Origin: Acidobacteriaceae bacterium
GTDB lineage: Bacteria; Acidobacteriota; Terriglobia; Terriglobales; Acidobacteriaceae
Assembly (NCBI GenBank): GCA_025355505.1
Contig: JANXZM010000005.1
Location: 1-61,291, forward strand
DNA length: 61,291 nt
Direction of reading: 5' to 3'
A program made the position numbers and the translations under genes. Below, piece by piece: positions 27,294-35,451 of this stretch; within the stretch, counting starts at the first letter, position 1; every line of letters starts with the position of its first letter. A model generated the notes under the pieces. It did not search any database. It was not told the DNA's origin and was given only the letters and a program-made list of their open reading frames with translations.

Positions 27294-27740
27294 ATGAAAC
27301 GATCACTGTTGGTTGTTGGATTGTCGGCGATGCTAATGATCGCGTGGTCCATCGGACGCGTTCAGGGCCAGCTAGAGCAGGTCAACGCCCAAGAGAAAGT
27401 GCTCTTCGTCTCGGCCGACCAGGCGAATTTCCATGACAATGGCAATGGTGTCTCTATGGCCGCCATCTGGGGAGACGCCGATAAAGGGGCGCACGCCACA
27501 TTCACCAAGTTCGGGCCGGGCGTCGACACGGGGATGCACACTCACACCAACGATATTTCGATCGTCGTGGTGAAGGGCGCTTATTTGTACAAGGACGACG
27601 CCGGTGAAAAACGCGTAGGGCCGGGCAGTTTCCTGCGCGTTCCCGGTGGAAAGAAGCACTGGAGCGGCGGAGATGCGAAAGATGGCGCGCTGTTCTATGA
27701 GGAGTCGTCCGGCAAGTTTGATTTGATCCCCGCAAAGTAG
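27294..27740 (+). CDS. Secreted cupin-domain protein
   Basis: ATG 27294 is chosen over ATG 27288 because GGAGG then lies six bases upstream. The product of 148 residues begins with a signal peptide (MKRSLLVVGLSAMLMIAW, cut near VQG-Q). It then has one cupin beta-barrel: the metal-binding GMHTHTNDISIVVVKG and the second motif PGSFLRVPGGKKHWSG are both present. A periplasmic small-molecule-binding or metal-dependent enzyme role is possible, but the substrate is unknown. Repeats flank the gene on both sides. Confidence 0.82.
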   Translation: MKRSLLVVGLSAMLMIAWSIGRVQGQLEQVNAQEKVLFVSADQANFHDNGNGVSMAAIWGDADKGAHATFTKFGPGVDTGMHTHTNDISIVVVKGAYLYKDDAGEKRVGPGSFLRVPGGKKHWSGGDAKDGALFYEESSGKFDLIPAK

Positions 27741-27794
27741 GCACGACGGCTCCGTTACCTGCAAGCGGTCCCAAAATTCAAATTGCCGTGGAAT

Positions 27795-27823
27795 CCCAGG
27801 TCTCGAAAAGCGCGAGACCTGGG
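27795..27823. repeat. Family A hairpin repeat, copy 3
   Basis: A perfect 11-bp stem (CCCAGGTCTCG / CGAGACCTGGG) with loop AAAAGCG lies between the convergent cupin and small secreted-protein genes, where it could also help end transcription. Confidence 0.8.
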
Positions 27824-27838
27824 GAAGCCGCGACAATT

Positions 27839-28189
27839 TTACTTGCACGCTTCGGGTGTAGCGCCGTTACGTGCCTTGAGGTTGGCTTTGAACGCCAGGT
27901 AGCAGGGCTGTCGATCGTAACTTGGCCTGCTTATCCAAACACTCAAGATGCGGTTCAGTTCCATAAGAGAAGCTTCTTCCGCAGGTGTGCTTGCTTCCAC
28001 GTCTGCCTGATCCAGCAGGATGGAGATGTGCTCCGCAGAGATGCCAGTCTGATTGGTGTAGATTATGGTTGGCAGCGCAGCCCGGGCGTAGTGATCGCCC
28101 AGGCTGCTGCCATGGGTCTGAGACAGAACCGACGAGGTGAGGAGGACTAGGATTGCTAATGCGACGGCGATGTTCATTTTGTTAATCAT
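27839..28189 (-). CDS. Small secreted protein of unknown function
   Basis: From the ATG at 28189 the product has 116 residues with a signal peptide (MINKMNIAVALAILVLLTSS, cut near VLS-Q). The mature part holds two Cys (RQPCYLAF and PEAC near the end) that could form a disulfide. I do not recognise the family. The stop codon directly abuts the hairpin repeat region. The 103-base gap to the vapC stop shows nothing else. Confidence 0.55.
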   Translation of the reverse strand: MINKMNIAVALAILVLLTSSVLSQTHGSSLGDHYARAALPTIIYTNQTGISAEHISILLDQADVEASTPAEEASLMELNRILSVWISRPSYDRQPCYLAFKANLKARNGATPEACK

Positions 28190-28292
28190 TTTGTTAGTCG
28201 TTCGTTCTCGCCCGGCCAATAGAACGTCAGGGAACGCTGCTCTTGCAAGCAAAAAGATTACTGGTGGGTAGCCCACGACTTACACTGTCGAG

Positions 28293-28685
28293 TCAAAACA
28301 ACTCGATAGGCACGGTGTGACCGGATGCAGACGCGAGCCGGCCGTCACGTGTAACCAATCGAGCCCCGAGTTTTTCTGCAAGCACGACGTAGGCCGCATC
28401 ATAGGCGGACAAATTGTGACGCAGCTGCCAAATCCTGGGCAGCAGAACGAAGTGGGGATAGCGAGTGATTCGCAAGTCGAGCAAGTCCTCGATAGCCTGA
28501 TCCGCGCGATGTGCGGAGGTCGCGCCTTCCCGCACCAGACGCCGCAGTACCTGGCCGACCTCAAGATCGAGCAGGTGAGGAGCATGGAGGGATTCGTTAT
28601 GCGAGTAAATCCGATCCTCAATGCGCTGTCCCGCAGCGGTCTGAAGCAGCCAGTCTATCGCGGCGGACGCGTCGAGGACAATCAC
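28293..28685 (-). CDS. vapC: PIN-domain ribonuclease toxin (VapC family)
   Basis: The 130-residue PIN protein has the acidic active-site residues in place: Asp5 in MIVLDAS, Glu in LLDLEVGQVL, Asp in YDAAYVVLAEKLG and Asp in TRDGRL. PIN toxins of this type cleave structured RNAs such as tRNA and are neutralised by their antitoxin. It starts with GTG 13 bases after the antitoxin stop. The order antitoxin-toxin is normal for vapBC. Confidence 0.9.
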   Translation of the reverse strand: MIVLDASAAIDWLLQTAAGQRIEDRIYSHNESLHAPHLLDLEVGQVLRRLVREGATSAHRADQAIEDLLDLRITRYPHFVLLPRIWQLRHNLSAYDAAYVVLAEKLGARLVTRDGRLASASGHTVPIELF

Positions 28686-28698
28686 ACGCGATTACCGG

Positions 28699-28941
28699 TC
28701 ATCGTACCTGCGTTCTTCTTGCACGTTCTTCTTGGACCAGGCTGGAAGTATCGAGCTGGACGGCAACCGGCTCGCGCTTATGCAGGCGGGCACGTAACTC
28801 GGTCAAAGTTGGCCGCTCCGCGATCTCTCGAATTTCAGCTAACAGATAGTCCGATAATGACATGCCCGCGGTTGCGGCACGGGCTTTCAGAGTGCGGTGG
28901 AGGACGTCCGGCACATTCCGAAGCTGGATCATCTTTGACAT
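28699..28941 (-). CDS. vapB: FitA/VapB-type ribbon-helix-helix antitoxin
   Basis: The 80-residue product begins MIQLRNVPDVLHRTLKARA, followed by GMSLSDYLLAEI, the ribbon-helix-helix pattern of FitA-like antitoxins that bind the operon promoter as dimers. The Arg-rich C-terminus should wrap the toxin. Autoregulation is expected from the family; the AT-rich stretch at 28942-28980 contains the likely promoter. Confidence 0.86.
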   Translation of the reverse strand: MSKMIQLRNVPDVLHRTLKARAATAGMSLSDYLLAEIREIAERPTLTELRARLHKREPVAVQLDTSSLVQEERARRTQVR

Positions 28942-29013
28942 GTGTTAAACATACTTTCATGTGGAGCACATGTCAAGCTGGCTAAAGCCTAGAGATTGAC
29001 GCGACCGTTAAAT

Positions 29014-29074
29014 CCCAGGTCTCGAAAAGCGCGAGACCCTTCGACAGGCTCAGGGCAGGCTCTGGGGCACCCGC
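29014..29074. repeat. Family A hairpin repeat, copy 4, interrupted by another repeat
   Basis: The left arm CCCAGGTCTCG, the loop and CGAGACC are present. Then a CTTCGACAGGCTCAGGGCAG tract of about 25 bases intrudes before the arm is completed by CTGGGGCACCCG. The intruding sequence reappears in copy 5. A further degenerate copy follows at about 29150-29195. Confidence 0.7.
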
Positions 29075-29192
29075 GGTTTTCCTCTGTCCGTGCTTAAAAA
29101 CGTTGCGTTGAGACGTTGACCACCCGCCAGAAATTGAAAACCGCGTGGCATTCCGTCGCGAAAGGCGCGAAACGTTGAGGGACACCCGGCAG

Positions 29193-29687
29193 TTACGGCT
29201 TCACTTTTTTCGCTTGTTCATACCGGGCCAACATCAGCGCTTCAATGGGACGGGAGGCGCGGAACCCGAACTGACGCAGTCGTTTCATCGTTTCGGGAAG
29301 ATCAAAGTATCCGCGCAGGGAGGCTTGCAGCAGAACGGCCAACGTACCCGCTACTTCGATATGCCGCGCTTCGGCCTCTCGCCGGCCAGCGCGCTCATCG
29401 ATTAGAAGAACGTCGGCGTGGACTTCAAGAGCAAGGCTGATTGCCTCGCGTTCTCCGGCCCCCAGTTCGGCCGCCAGGCTCTCGTCTAATTGCTGCACTT
29501 GCATCGCCTCAAGCCATGCGGGAGGCGCAGTTGCCCAAGCACTGACCTCGGGAGGAGCTTCCGGGTGCTGCAACTCGATCAAAACAGCGCGGGGAACCAA
29601 GACGCGGCCATAGATTTCTCGAAGAACGTCGGGATGGCCGAGGCGGATGAGGTAGTTGAGCGGGCTGGTGTCGGCAACGACGATCAT
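29193..29687 (-). CDS. DUF3368 PIN-like toxin
   Basis: The 164-residue product opens MIVVADTSPLNYLIRLGH, the signature start of DUF3368 PIN-like proteins. Further acidic positions lie in ELGAGEREAISLALE and DVLLIDERAGR. It is probably the RNase toxin of a pair with the upstream UPF0175 gene, with which it overlaps by 4 bases (ATGA). The closing helical segment (LPETMKRLRQFGF) is typical of the family. Confidence 0.88.
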   Translation of the reverse strand: MIVVADTSPLNYLIRLGHPDVLREIYGRVLVPRAVLIELQHPEAPPEVSAWATAPPAWLEAMQVQQLDESLAAELGAGEREAISLALEVHADVLLIDERAGRREAEARHIEVAGTLAVLLQASLRGYFDLPETMKRLRQFGFRASRPIEALMLARYEQAKKVKP

Positions 29688-29965
29688 TCTTGCGAATATC
29701 CGGCCTTCGTGGCCAGCCGATCCAGCGTGGCCATGTCCTTATTGAGATCGTCGACGGTGTAGTCGTAGATTTGATGCTGCTGAAGGAAGGCATCCACCTG
29801 CATGCGCGTGCCGAAGCCGAGAAGCTGGCGAACCTGTTCCATCGTCAGCCGGCCGTCGCGATACGCTCCGGCGACCGACTCTTCCAGTAGAAAGCGAGCC
29901 GCATCGCGCCCCGCGGGCACGAGATGCTCGACGAACTGGTCGGGGATTTCGACGGTCACCTGCAT
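29684..29965 (-). CDS. UPF0175-family antitoxin
   Basis: From the ATG at 29965 the product has 93 residues. It contains the family pattern DAARFLLEESVAGAYRDGRL, TMEQVRQLLGFGTRMQVDAF and YTVDDLNKD. UPF0175 proteins commonly precede DUF3368 toxins, and the 4-base overlap here fits a co-translated antitoxin-toxin pair. The frame is open further upstream through a family A repeat, but that part is not protein-like and is excluded. Confidence 0.85.
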   Translation of the reverse strand: MQVTVEIPDQFVEHLVPAGRDAARFLLEESVAGAYRDGRLTMEQVRQLLGFGTRMQVDAFLQQHQIYDYTVDDLNKDMATLDRLATKAGYSQE

Positions 29966-30015
29966 GAAAACAGGGTAGCAGGGCGGGCAGGGAAATACCA
30001 CATAGACTGTGGAAT

Positions 30016-30077
30016 CCCAGGTCTCGAAAAGCGCGAGAGCCTTCGACAGGCTCTGGGGCAGGCTCTGGGGCACCCCC
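30016..30077. repeat. Family A hairpin repeat, copy 5, interrupted
   Basis: CCCAGGTCTCG-AAAAGCG-CGAGA is followed by a CCTTCGACAGGCTCTGGGGC intrusion and then CTGGGGCACCC. It has the same break point and nearly the same intruder as copy 4. Confidence 0.7.
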
Positions 30078-30219
30078 GGCTCTTCCTCTGTCAGCAATAA
30101 AGAACGACTGGCGTCAGACTCGCCGGAGATGTCGGCCACCCGCCCAGTTCTTTTGTGCCGTTTCGGTGTGAAATCATACTTGCTTGTGTGCGGTTTTCGG
30201 GGGGCACGTCACGTTAAAT

Positions 30220-30248
30220 CCCAGGTCTCGAAAAGCGCGAGACCTGGG
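30220..30248. repeat. Family A hairpin repeat, copy 6
   Basis: A perfect uninterrupted copy: an 11-bp stem with loop AAAAGCG, followed by GGCACCCGG. It lies 51 bases past the stop of the cassette's last gene. Confidence 0.8.
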
Positions 30249-30298
30249 GCACCCGGCTTATGAGTGACTTCAGCAATGACGCCACCACCCGCCTAATT

Positions 30299-31096
30299 TT
30301 AGATTGGCTCACTGTCAGGGCTGAGATAATCGAAATCCCACCGAATGAGCTGTTGCCAGTCGAGCAGACTAATATCAGATGTTTTTCTTAGGTCAGCATC
30401 TTCGATTTCAATCCCCTTGCACTGCGCCAAAAGCTTGCGTAGTTCGCTCACAACACCATTTGCGCGTTGTTCCTGCGCGTCATTTTCGCACACCTCGGGA
30501 TCAACTACTACCCCAAGAATGACTCGGTAAGGTCTGCCATCGGCAAGCTCTTCAACGGTATCAAAAGCCAGCACAACGTAACGAATGTCATCTCCATCGC
30601 GCTTCATTTTTTTGAAGATCTTGTCTTTAACCGGGTTGCTGATTCGGTCCATAAAGGCGCTTGGGACGGAGGGACGGCTGTAGCGCCGCGAAGCCCACTT
30701 GGCGATCGTCACCACATCGCGTTCATGAATTGTGATCGATGCATCTTTGCTACCTTCTTCGAGAATTCGCCGTTCGGCGCGATATTTGTCGTGAATGTCA
30801 ATTTCGTAAAGGCGTTCCTCTCCGTTCTCTTGAGCAAGGAATTGAAGCTTGCGTGGATTCTTCCCGTTGAACAGGAGACCGTTGCGGTCTTTTGTCTCTC
30901 TCGGTAGGGCGACAAGGAATTCCACGTAGGGTTCGGCTTCATACGACTTATTGACGAGATCACAATCATGAGAAAGAACAATCAGCTTCCCACCAGTAGT
31001 TACTGATGTTGGCAGGGTCCCCACGGGCAGGAGGTCGTGTGGAACCACGGTACCTTGCCTCCACTCGGACTTCAGTAGGGCGGACACGGTTGACAA
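30299..31096 (-). CDS. Unrecognised protein with SHDCDL motif (third gene of cassette)
   Basis: The 265-residue cytosolic protein has no signal peptide or membrane span. The most striking sequence is KLIVLSHDCDLVNKSYEAEP at about residues 37-56, where a Cys, His and two Asp residues could form a metal or catalytic site. Two charged regions follow (DKIFKKMKRDGDD near 158-170; EIEDADLRK). I do not recognise the family with confidence. The TTG start has GGGGA six bases upstream and lies 27 bases after the HTH gene. GC is visibly lower than in the housekeeping flanks. Confidence 0.7.
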   Translation of the reverse strand: MSTVSALLKSEWRQGTVVPHDLLPVGTLPTSVTTGGKLIVLSHDCDLVNKSYEAEPYVEFLVALPRETKDRNGLLFNGKNPRKLQFLAQENGEERLYEIDIHDKYRAERRILEEGSKDASITIHERDVVTIAKWASRRYSRPSVPSAFMDRISNPVKDKIFKKMKRDGDDIRYVVLAFDTVEELADGRPYRVILGVVVDPEVCENDAQEQRANGVVSELRKLLAQCKGIEIEDADLRKTSDISLLDWQQLIRWDFDYLSPDSEPI

Positions 31097-31123
31097 TTAG
31101 AATCCCCGAGCAATAGCTTCGGA

Positions 31124-31789
31124 TTACAAGTCGACATCCTCATTAGAGGACCAGTGCACAGACGGTCGAATGGTGGCAAGTTTCAGTCCTCGCTTCTTAG
31201 CTACAGCTACAATGCCCGCTCGACCAGACGGACGACTCAACGCCCCCTGAATTTGTGCTAGAGCATTCTGGATCTCGGGTTCGTTCAGCGCTTTCGCCGA
31301 CAGAAGCACGAGAAGCGACTCGCCAGAAGCTAAGGGCTGAGCAAGAAACGTTCCCACTGGTTGAGTAGATATTTTTCGCCAGCGTCTGGCGATCCCGTAA
31401 AGAGCTTCAACTCGCCGTAGGTGATGACCCCTCAGACCCTGCTCGTCTCGGAACCACGAGTACACAGTCGGCCTAGCAACGCGCAGAGCCTTCGCCATAT
31501 CTGTAACATTCATTGACAGGTATCGACGGATGCCGGCGAGCTTCTCTTGAATATCTAGTAGGCGATCCGTGTCGACAACTTCGCCTGATTCGCCGATTAC
31601 GCGTACGACAATTGGCCCGCTCGGTGCACGGTTGATCATTTGAGGATTCGCAAAACCCCCCGTACCTACGAGCAACAAGGCTGTGAGAACCGCATTATTC
31701 CAGTTGACGGGAAAACTCTGCACGTTGGAGTAGTTATAGTTGGCACCAGTGGGCGCTCCGCCAGCAGGCATTTCAGTTGTGCTTTGCAT
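31124..31789 (-). CDS. HTH (Xre-like) regulator-type protein, second gene of cassette
   Basis: The ATG at 31789 is chosen: it shares a base with the preceding stop (TAATG) and is preceded by GGGGAAGGGTGG; the frame is open to 31810. Near residues 88-140 is a helix-turn-helix: MNVTDMAKALRVARPTVYSW, followed by LRRVEALYGIARRW. The N-terminal part is Gly/Asn-rich with a short hydrophobic run (AVLTALLLVGTGGFA, about 33-47), possibly a weak membrane segment. The C-terminal 80 residues (LLVLLSAKALNEPEIQNAL) are unassigned. It may sense a signal and control the cassette. Confidence 0.75.
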   Translation of the reverse strand: MQSTTEMPAGGAPTGANYNYSNVQSFPVNWNNAVLTALLLVGTGGFANPQMINRAPSGPIVVRVIGESGEVVDTDRLLDIQEKLAGIRRYLSMNVTDMAKALRVARPTVYSWFRDEQGLRGHHLRRVEALYGIARRWRKISTQPVGTFLAQPLASGESLLVLLSAKALNEPEIQNALAQIQGALSRPSGRAGIVAVAKKRGLKLATIRPSVHWSSNEDVDL

Positions 31790-32580
31790 TAATTTTCCAC
31801 CCTTCCCCATTTTGCTAGGGCATCCGAGGTTACAGCCGCCATAAAGACCTTGTCCAAGCTTTCATGGAGCTGTTCCAGCGTGGAAATTGCTTTAGAGACC
31901 TTGAACTCGGTCGATTGTTCGATGAAGTGATCAAAATCTAGCGTTGTTACAATTTCCTCCTTAGCAAGTTCAAGCGAGTAAGCAAGGCTACTGGAAAGCA
32001 AATCCGGTGGAAACGGTTGGCCGGACCGGGAGCAGCGCACCGCCAGTTGCCCAACAGCCGTCATTCCGAGAAACTGGGAATTACTGATCCAACTTTCCAC
32101 TCCAACTGAGGCGGGATCCAAGCCGAGCAGGCCTTCATGCAGGTACTCGCGCCACGCTTCGTTTGATTTCAGGCGAATCAAATTGACATAACGAAGTCCG
32201 ACCCGCTCCGCTAGGCTTATCCCCAAGACGCGATTCACGGCCATCAGTGCCGTTTTAATGTGCTCTTCAAAAGTTTCATAGTTCGAATACCGGTTCGTAT
32301 GGACTGCTACAGAGTTGGATTGCAAAACAATTCCCAGAGAAGCGTCCTTGTCCTGAAACTCGAATCTATCGGTTGCGCTAAACTTCGGAGCACCATCGAG
32401 CTGGAGTGCGATCTCATGTACCTGGCCTTTCAAGAAACGTGGGAATCCCTTATGTCTGAGCTTTTCTTGTATCTCAGGAACATACTTCTCGATTGCGACG
32501 ATCGCTGAAAAGCGCACTTGCGCTACCACATAGATCAGCGGGGCGTGACGAAGGTGAAGGGCGGGCAGATTGCGTCTCAC
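31789..32580 (-). CDS. TIGR04255-like protein, first gene of cassette
   Basis: The 263-residue product matches what I know of the sporadically distributed TIGR04255 family: the early APLIYVVAQVRFS-type strand and the central ERVGLRYVNLI motif, followed by a helical C-terminus (EQLHESLDKVF). No catalytic site is known. It starts with GTG, just downstream of the gap that holds a family E repeat, and its stop overlaps the next start. Position and coupling show a three-gene operon; sporadic occurrence next to toxin-antitoxin modules suggests a mobile or defence-type role (inference). Confidence 0.72.
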   Translation of the reverse strand: MRRNLPALHLRHAPLIYVVAQVRFSAIVAIEKYVPEIQEKLRHKGFPRFLKGQVHEIALQLDGAPKFSATDRFEFQDKDASLGIVLQSNSVAVHTNRYSNYETFEEHIKTALMAVNRVLGISLAERVGLRYVNLIRLKSNEAWREYLHEGLLGLDPASVGVESWISNSQFLGMTAVGQLAVRCSRSGQPFPPDLLSSSLAYSLELAKEEIVTTLDFDHFIEQSTEFKVSKAISTLEQLHESLDKVFMAAVTSDALAKWGRVEN

Positions 32581-32654
32581 GATTCGAACTTTACATCAAA
32601 CTTTACACAAAAGCAAATTGTTCTCCCGATAACGAAAGGGCTGGAACGACCCCC

Positions 32655-32781
32655 TTAGCAGCCCGTGGTGCAAGTATGTTTTGTGTCAGGTGTATGCCTT
32701 CAGGCATACCGTAAGTACCGTGTTATGAGGGTGCCTTTAGGCGCTGGTTTTGGGCGCTGGAGTTTCACCACAGGCTGTTAA
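32655..32781. repeat. Family E structured element, copy 1 (127 bp, MITE-like)
   Basis: The ends TTAGCAGCCCGTGGTG and CACCACAGGCTGTTAA are imperfect 16-bp inverted repeats (14 of 16 match). Inside are two clear hairpins: GTATGCC/GGCATAC, and GCGCC paired with an imperfect GGTGC (one G-T). The reverse complement of the whole element recurs at 54176-54310. No internal gene is present. No target-site duplication is evident. Confidence 0.8.
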
Positions 32782-32919
32782 TTTCATTTTGGGAATCCCC
32801 CCAAAGGGGTGGCCCACATTTCCGCCGCGAATATATTTGCGCGCTCTATCGTTGTGGACTTTCGGGCCCGGATAGCAGCGATCAGTGCGCATCCCAAAGG
32901 TGTCCTCTCGCATCTAAAC

Positions 32920-32949
32920 CTTGACAATGATTCGCTCAGGTTATAGCAT
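32920..32949 (+). promoter_or_regulatory. dnaK promoter with HAIR-like HspR operator
   Basis: TTGACA at 32921-32926 and TAGCAT at 32944-32949 form a sigma70-type promoter with 17-base spacing. Overlapping it, CTTGACA-N7-GCTCAGG (32920-32940) matches 10 of 14 positions of the HspR-associated inverted repeat CTTGAGT-N7-ACTCAAG with exact spacing. A MerR/HspR-type gene lies at 39264. Binding there would block the promoter. Confidence 0.55.
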
Positions 32950-33012
32950 GGCCTAGAGCGTAATCATCATCGCATTGATTGTAAAGCACTTATCTATTTG
33001 GAGGGTAAGAAT

Positions 33013-34959
33013 ATGGGAAAGATTATTGGAATTGACCTTGGTACTACCAACTCCTGCGTCGCGGTTATGGAGGGGGGCGAGCCGAAGGTGATTGCGAATG
33101 AAGAAGGTGGACGGACTACGCCTTCGGTGGTTGGATTCACGAAAACCGGGGAACGGCTGGTGGGGCAGGTCGCGAAGCGGCAGGCGATTACCAATCCTGA
33201 GAACACGGTTTACTCGATCAAGCGGTTCATGGGACGGCGCTACGACGAGGTCAGCGAAGAACTGAAGATGGTTCCGTACAAGGTGGAGCGTGACGAGGAC
33301 AATGTGGTGATCGTGGCGCAGGGCAAGAATTTCACACCGCCTGAGATTTCGGCGATGATCCTGCAAAAGCTGAAGAAGGCGGCGGAAGACTATCTTGGCG
33401 AGAAAGTGACCGAGGCGGTGATCACGGTGCCGGCGTATTTCAACGACGCGCAGCGGCAGGCTACGAAAGATGCTGGCAAGATCGCCGGACTCGAAGTGAA
33501 GCGCATCATCAACGAGCCGACGGCAGCCGCGCTTGCCTACGGACTCGACAAGGGTAAGGACGAGACCATCGCGGTGTATGACTTTGGCGGCGGCACGTTC
33601 GATATTTCGGTACTGGAAGTGGGTGAGGGCGTGATCGAGGTGAAGGCCACCAACGGCGACACGCACCTGGGCGGCGACAACATCGATCAGCGTCTGGTGG
33701 ATTGGCTGATTGATGAGTTCAAGAAAGATGAAGGCCTCGACCTGCGCGGCAAGGGCAACGAGATGGCATTGCAGCGTCTGCGGGATGCGGCGGAGCGGGC
33801 GAAGATCGAGCTTTCGACCACGATGGAGCACGAGATCAATCTGCCGTTCATCACGGCGGACGCTTCCGGACCGAAGCACCTGGTGAAGAAGCTGACGCGA
33901 GCCAAGCTGGAAACCATGATCGAAGACATTTTGCAACGGTCGGTTGGCCCGTCGAAGCAGTGCCTTAAAGATGCGGGCGTCGATGCCAGCAAGATTAACG
34001 AAGTGGTGCTGGTGGGCGGACAGACACGCATGCCGCGCATTCAGCAGATCGTAAAAGAACTGTTTGGACGCGAAGGGCACAAGGGGGTGAATCCGGATGA
34101 AGTGGTGGCGATTGGCGCTGGGATTCAGGGCGGGGTGCTTGGGGGCGAGGTAAAGGACCTGCTGCTGCTGGACGTGACACCGCTGACGCTGTCGATTGAA
34201 ACCCTGGGAGGGGTTGCGACTGCGATGATTCCGCGGAACACTACGATTCCGACGAGGAAGACGGAGACGTTTTCGACGGCAGCGGACAGTCAAACTTCGG
34301 TTGAAGTAATTGTGTTGCAGGGCGAGCGTCCGCTGGCGGCGCAGAACCGGATTCTGGGCAAGTTCCATTTGATCGGACTGCCGCCGGCGCCTCGGGGCAT
34401 ACCGCAGATCGAAGTGACGTTTGACATTGACGCTAACGGCATTTTGAACGTGACCGCGAAAGACAACGCCACGGGCAAGGATCAGAAGATCACGATCACG
34501 TCGTCTTCGGGATTGTCGAAGGAAGAAGTAGAGCGCATGGCGAAGGAAGCCGACGCGCACTCCGCCGAAGACAAGACGAGGCGGGAAGAGATCGAAGCCA
34601 AGAATCAGCTCGACTCGATGGTCTATAACATCGAGAAGATGCTGAAGGAGCAAGGCGACAAGATCTCGGGTACGGAGCGCGGCGATGTGGAGAACGCGGT
34701 GGCGGACGCGAAGAAGGCGATCGAAAGCGGCGACAAGTCGCAGATGGACTCGGCGCGAGAGAAGTTGACCACGGCGTCGCACAAGCTGGCGGAGCAGATG
34801 TATAAGGCTACGCAGGCAACTCCTGGCGCGGCCCCGGGTGCGAACGGCGCGGACCCAACCGATGGGCAAGGCGCGGCGTCCGGCAGCAACGGCGCGGGAG
34901 AGAAAAAAGACGAAGGCGTGATCGACGCTGAGTACGTGGATGTGGAAGACAAAAAATAA
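33013..34959 (+). CDS. dnaK: Chaperone protein DnaK (Hsp70)
   Basis: ATG 33013 is used, with GGAGGG seven bases upstream. The 648-residue ATP-dependent chaperone has all Hsp70 hallmarks: [15 protein letters not shown] at the N-terminus, [55 protein letters not shown] at the linker, and a helical lid with the Gly/Ala-rich tail ending [14 protein letters not shown]. It folds proteins with DnaJ, encoded 0.5 kb downstream. grpE is not in this window. A long antisense open frame over it is a codon-bias shadow. Confidence 0.98.
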   Translation: MGKIIGIDLGTTNSCVAVMEGGEPKVIANEEGGRTTPSVVGFTKTGERLVGQVAKRQAITNPENTVYSIKRFMGRRYDEVSEELKMVPYKVERDEDNVVIVAQGKNFTPPEISAMILQKLKKAAEDYLGEKVTEAVITVPAYFNDAQRQATKDAGKIAGLEVKRIINEPTAAALAYGLDKGKDETIAVYDFGGGTFDISVLEVGEGVIEVKATNGDTHLGGDNIDQRLVDWLIDEFKKDEGLDLRGKGNEMALQRLRDAAERAKIELSTTMEHEINLPFITADASGPKHLVKKLTRAKLETMIEDILQRSVGPSKQCLKDAGVDASKINEVVLVGGQTRMPRIQQIVKELFGREGHKGVNPDEVVAIGAGIQGGVLGGEVKDLLLLDVTPLTLSIETLGGVATAMIPRNTTIPTRKTETFSTAADSQTSVEVIVLQGERPLAAQNRILGKFHLIGLPPAPRGIPQIEVTFDIDANGILNVTAKDNATGKDQKITITSSSGLSKEEVERMAKEADAHSAEDKTRREEIEAKNQLDSMVYNIEKMLKEQGDKISGTERGDVENAVADAKKAIESGDKSQMDSAREKLTTASHKLAEQMYKATQATPGAAPGANGADPTDGQGAASGSNGAGEKKDEGVIDAEYVDVEDKK

Positions 34960-35084
34960 GCAGTTCGCTTTCGGCTATCAGCTCTTAGATTGGGGGCGGG
35001 GCGAGCGCCCGCAACTTGCAGCGGAATCGTTGGGAGTTGTTACCGCGAGCGGAAGCGAGGGATCTGTAATTTGCGACAAAATGC

Positions 35085-35111
35085 AGATCCCTCGATTCGC
35101 TCGGGATGACA
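35085..35111. repeat. Family C repeat copy
   Basis: AGATCCCTCGATTCGCTCGGGATGACA is a variant of the family C repeat in the dnaK-dnaJ gap. It lies just upstream of the small gene at 35144, inside what would otherwise be a longer open frame. Confidence 0.55.
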
Positions 35112-35143
35112 AGACGCTTGGGATTGGGAAAGAGGAAAGCGAA

Positions 35144-35323
35144 TTGAGATTCGAAGTCAATGGACAGATGTTTTTTGTGAACTTCATCCCCGAAGAGGGA
35201 CGCTGGTATTGCTTTGCGCCCACCGCGACGGGAGTGCAGAAAATTCCCGTGTCGATGGATGCCTCGCCATTTGAGGCGTTCACCGTCGCGGTGGATGAGC
35301 AAGCGAAGGAAGTAGTGAACTGA
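35144..35323 (+). CDS. Small (60-residue) protein of unknown function between dnaK and dnaJ
   Basis: The frame is open from 34940, but the first 68 codons run through a repeat and overlap the dnaK end. I place the start at TTG 35144, with AGAGGA seven bases upstream. The product (LRFEVNGQMFFVNFIPEEGR, then WYCFAPTATGVQKIPV) is mixed beta with no signal peptide and one Cys. I do not recognise it. Its conserved-looking hydrophobic pattern and ribosome site support a real gene. Confidence 0.5.
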   Translation: MRFEVNGQMFFVNFIPEEGRWYCFAPTATGVQKIPVSMDASPFEAFTVAVDEQAKEVVN

Positions 35324-35451
35324 GGAATACGTTCTCAGTTCCGGGTTCTCAATTCTCAGACTATGCTCTAAGTGAGAAGTGATCGCTAGAAAGTGGTCAA
35401 CCGGGAAGATGAAGGGCTGAATGCTGACCGCTGAGAACTGACAACTAAACA

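Larger units (their letters stand above)
29966..30298. other. Repeat-rich gap between the UPF0175 module and the three-gene cassette
   Basis: These 333 bases contain two family A hairpins (30016-30077 and 30220-30248) and no supported gene. The promoter of the UPF0175/DUF3368 pair should lie at the left end; the cassette's last gene ends at the right edge. Confidence 0.6.

Noticed and set aside
32953-34869. 638-residue open frame antisense to dnaK
   Set aside because: It is a shadow of dnaK codon bias: Arg/His/Leu-rich, no known motif, and the sense strand is unmistakable DnaK.
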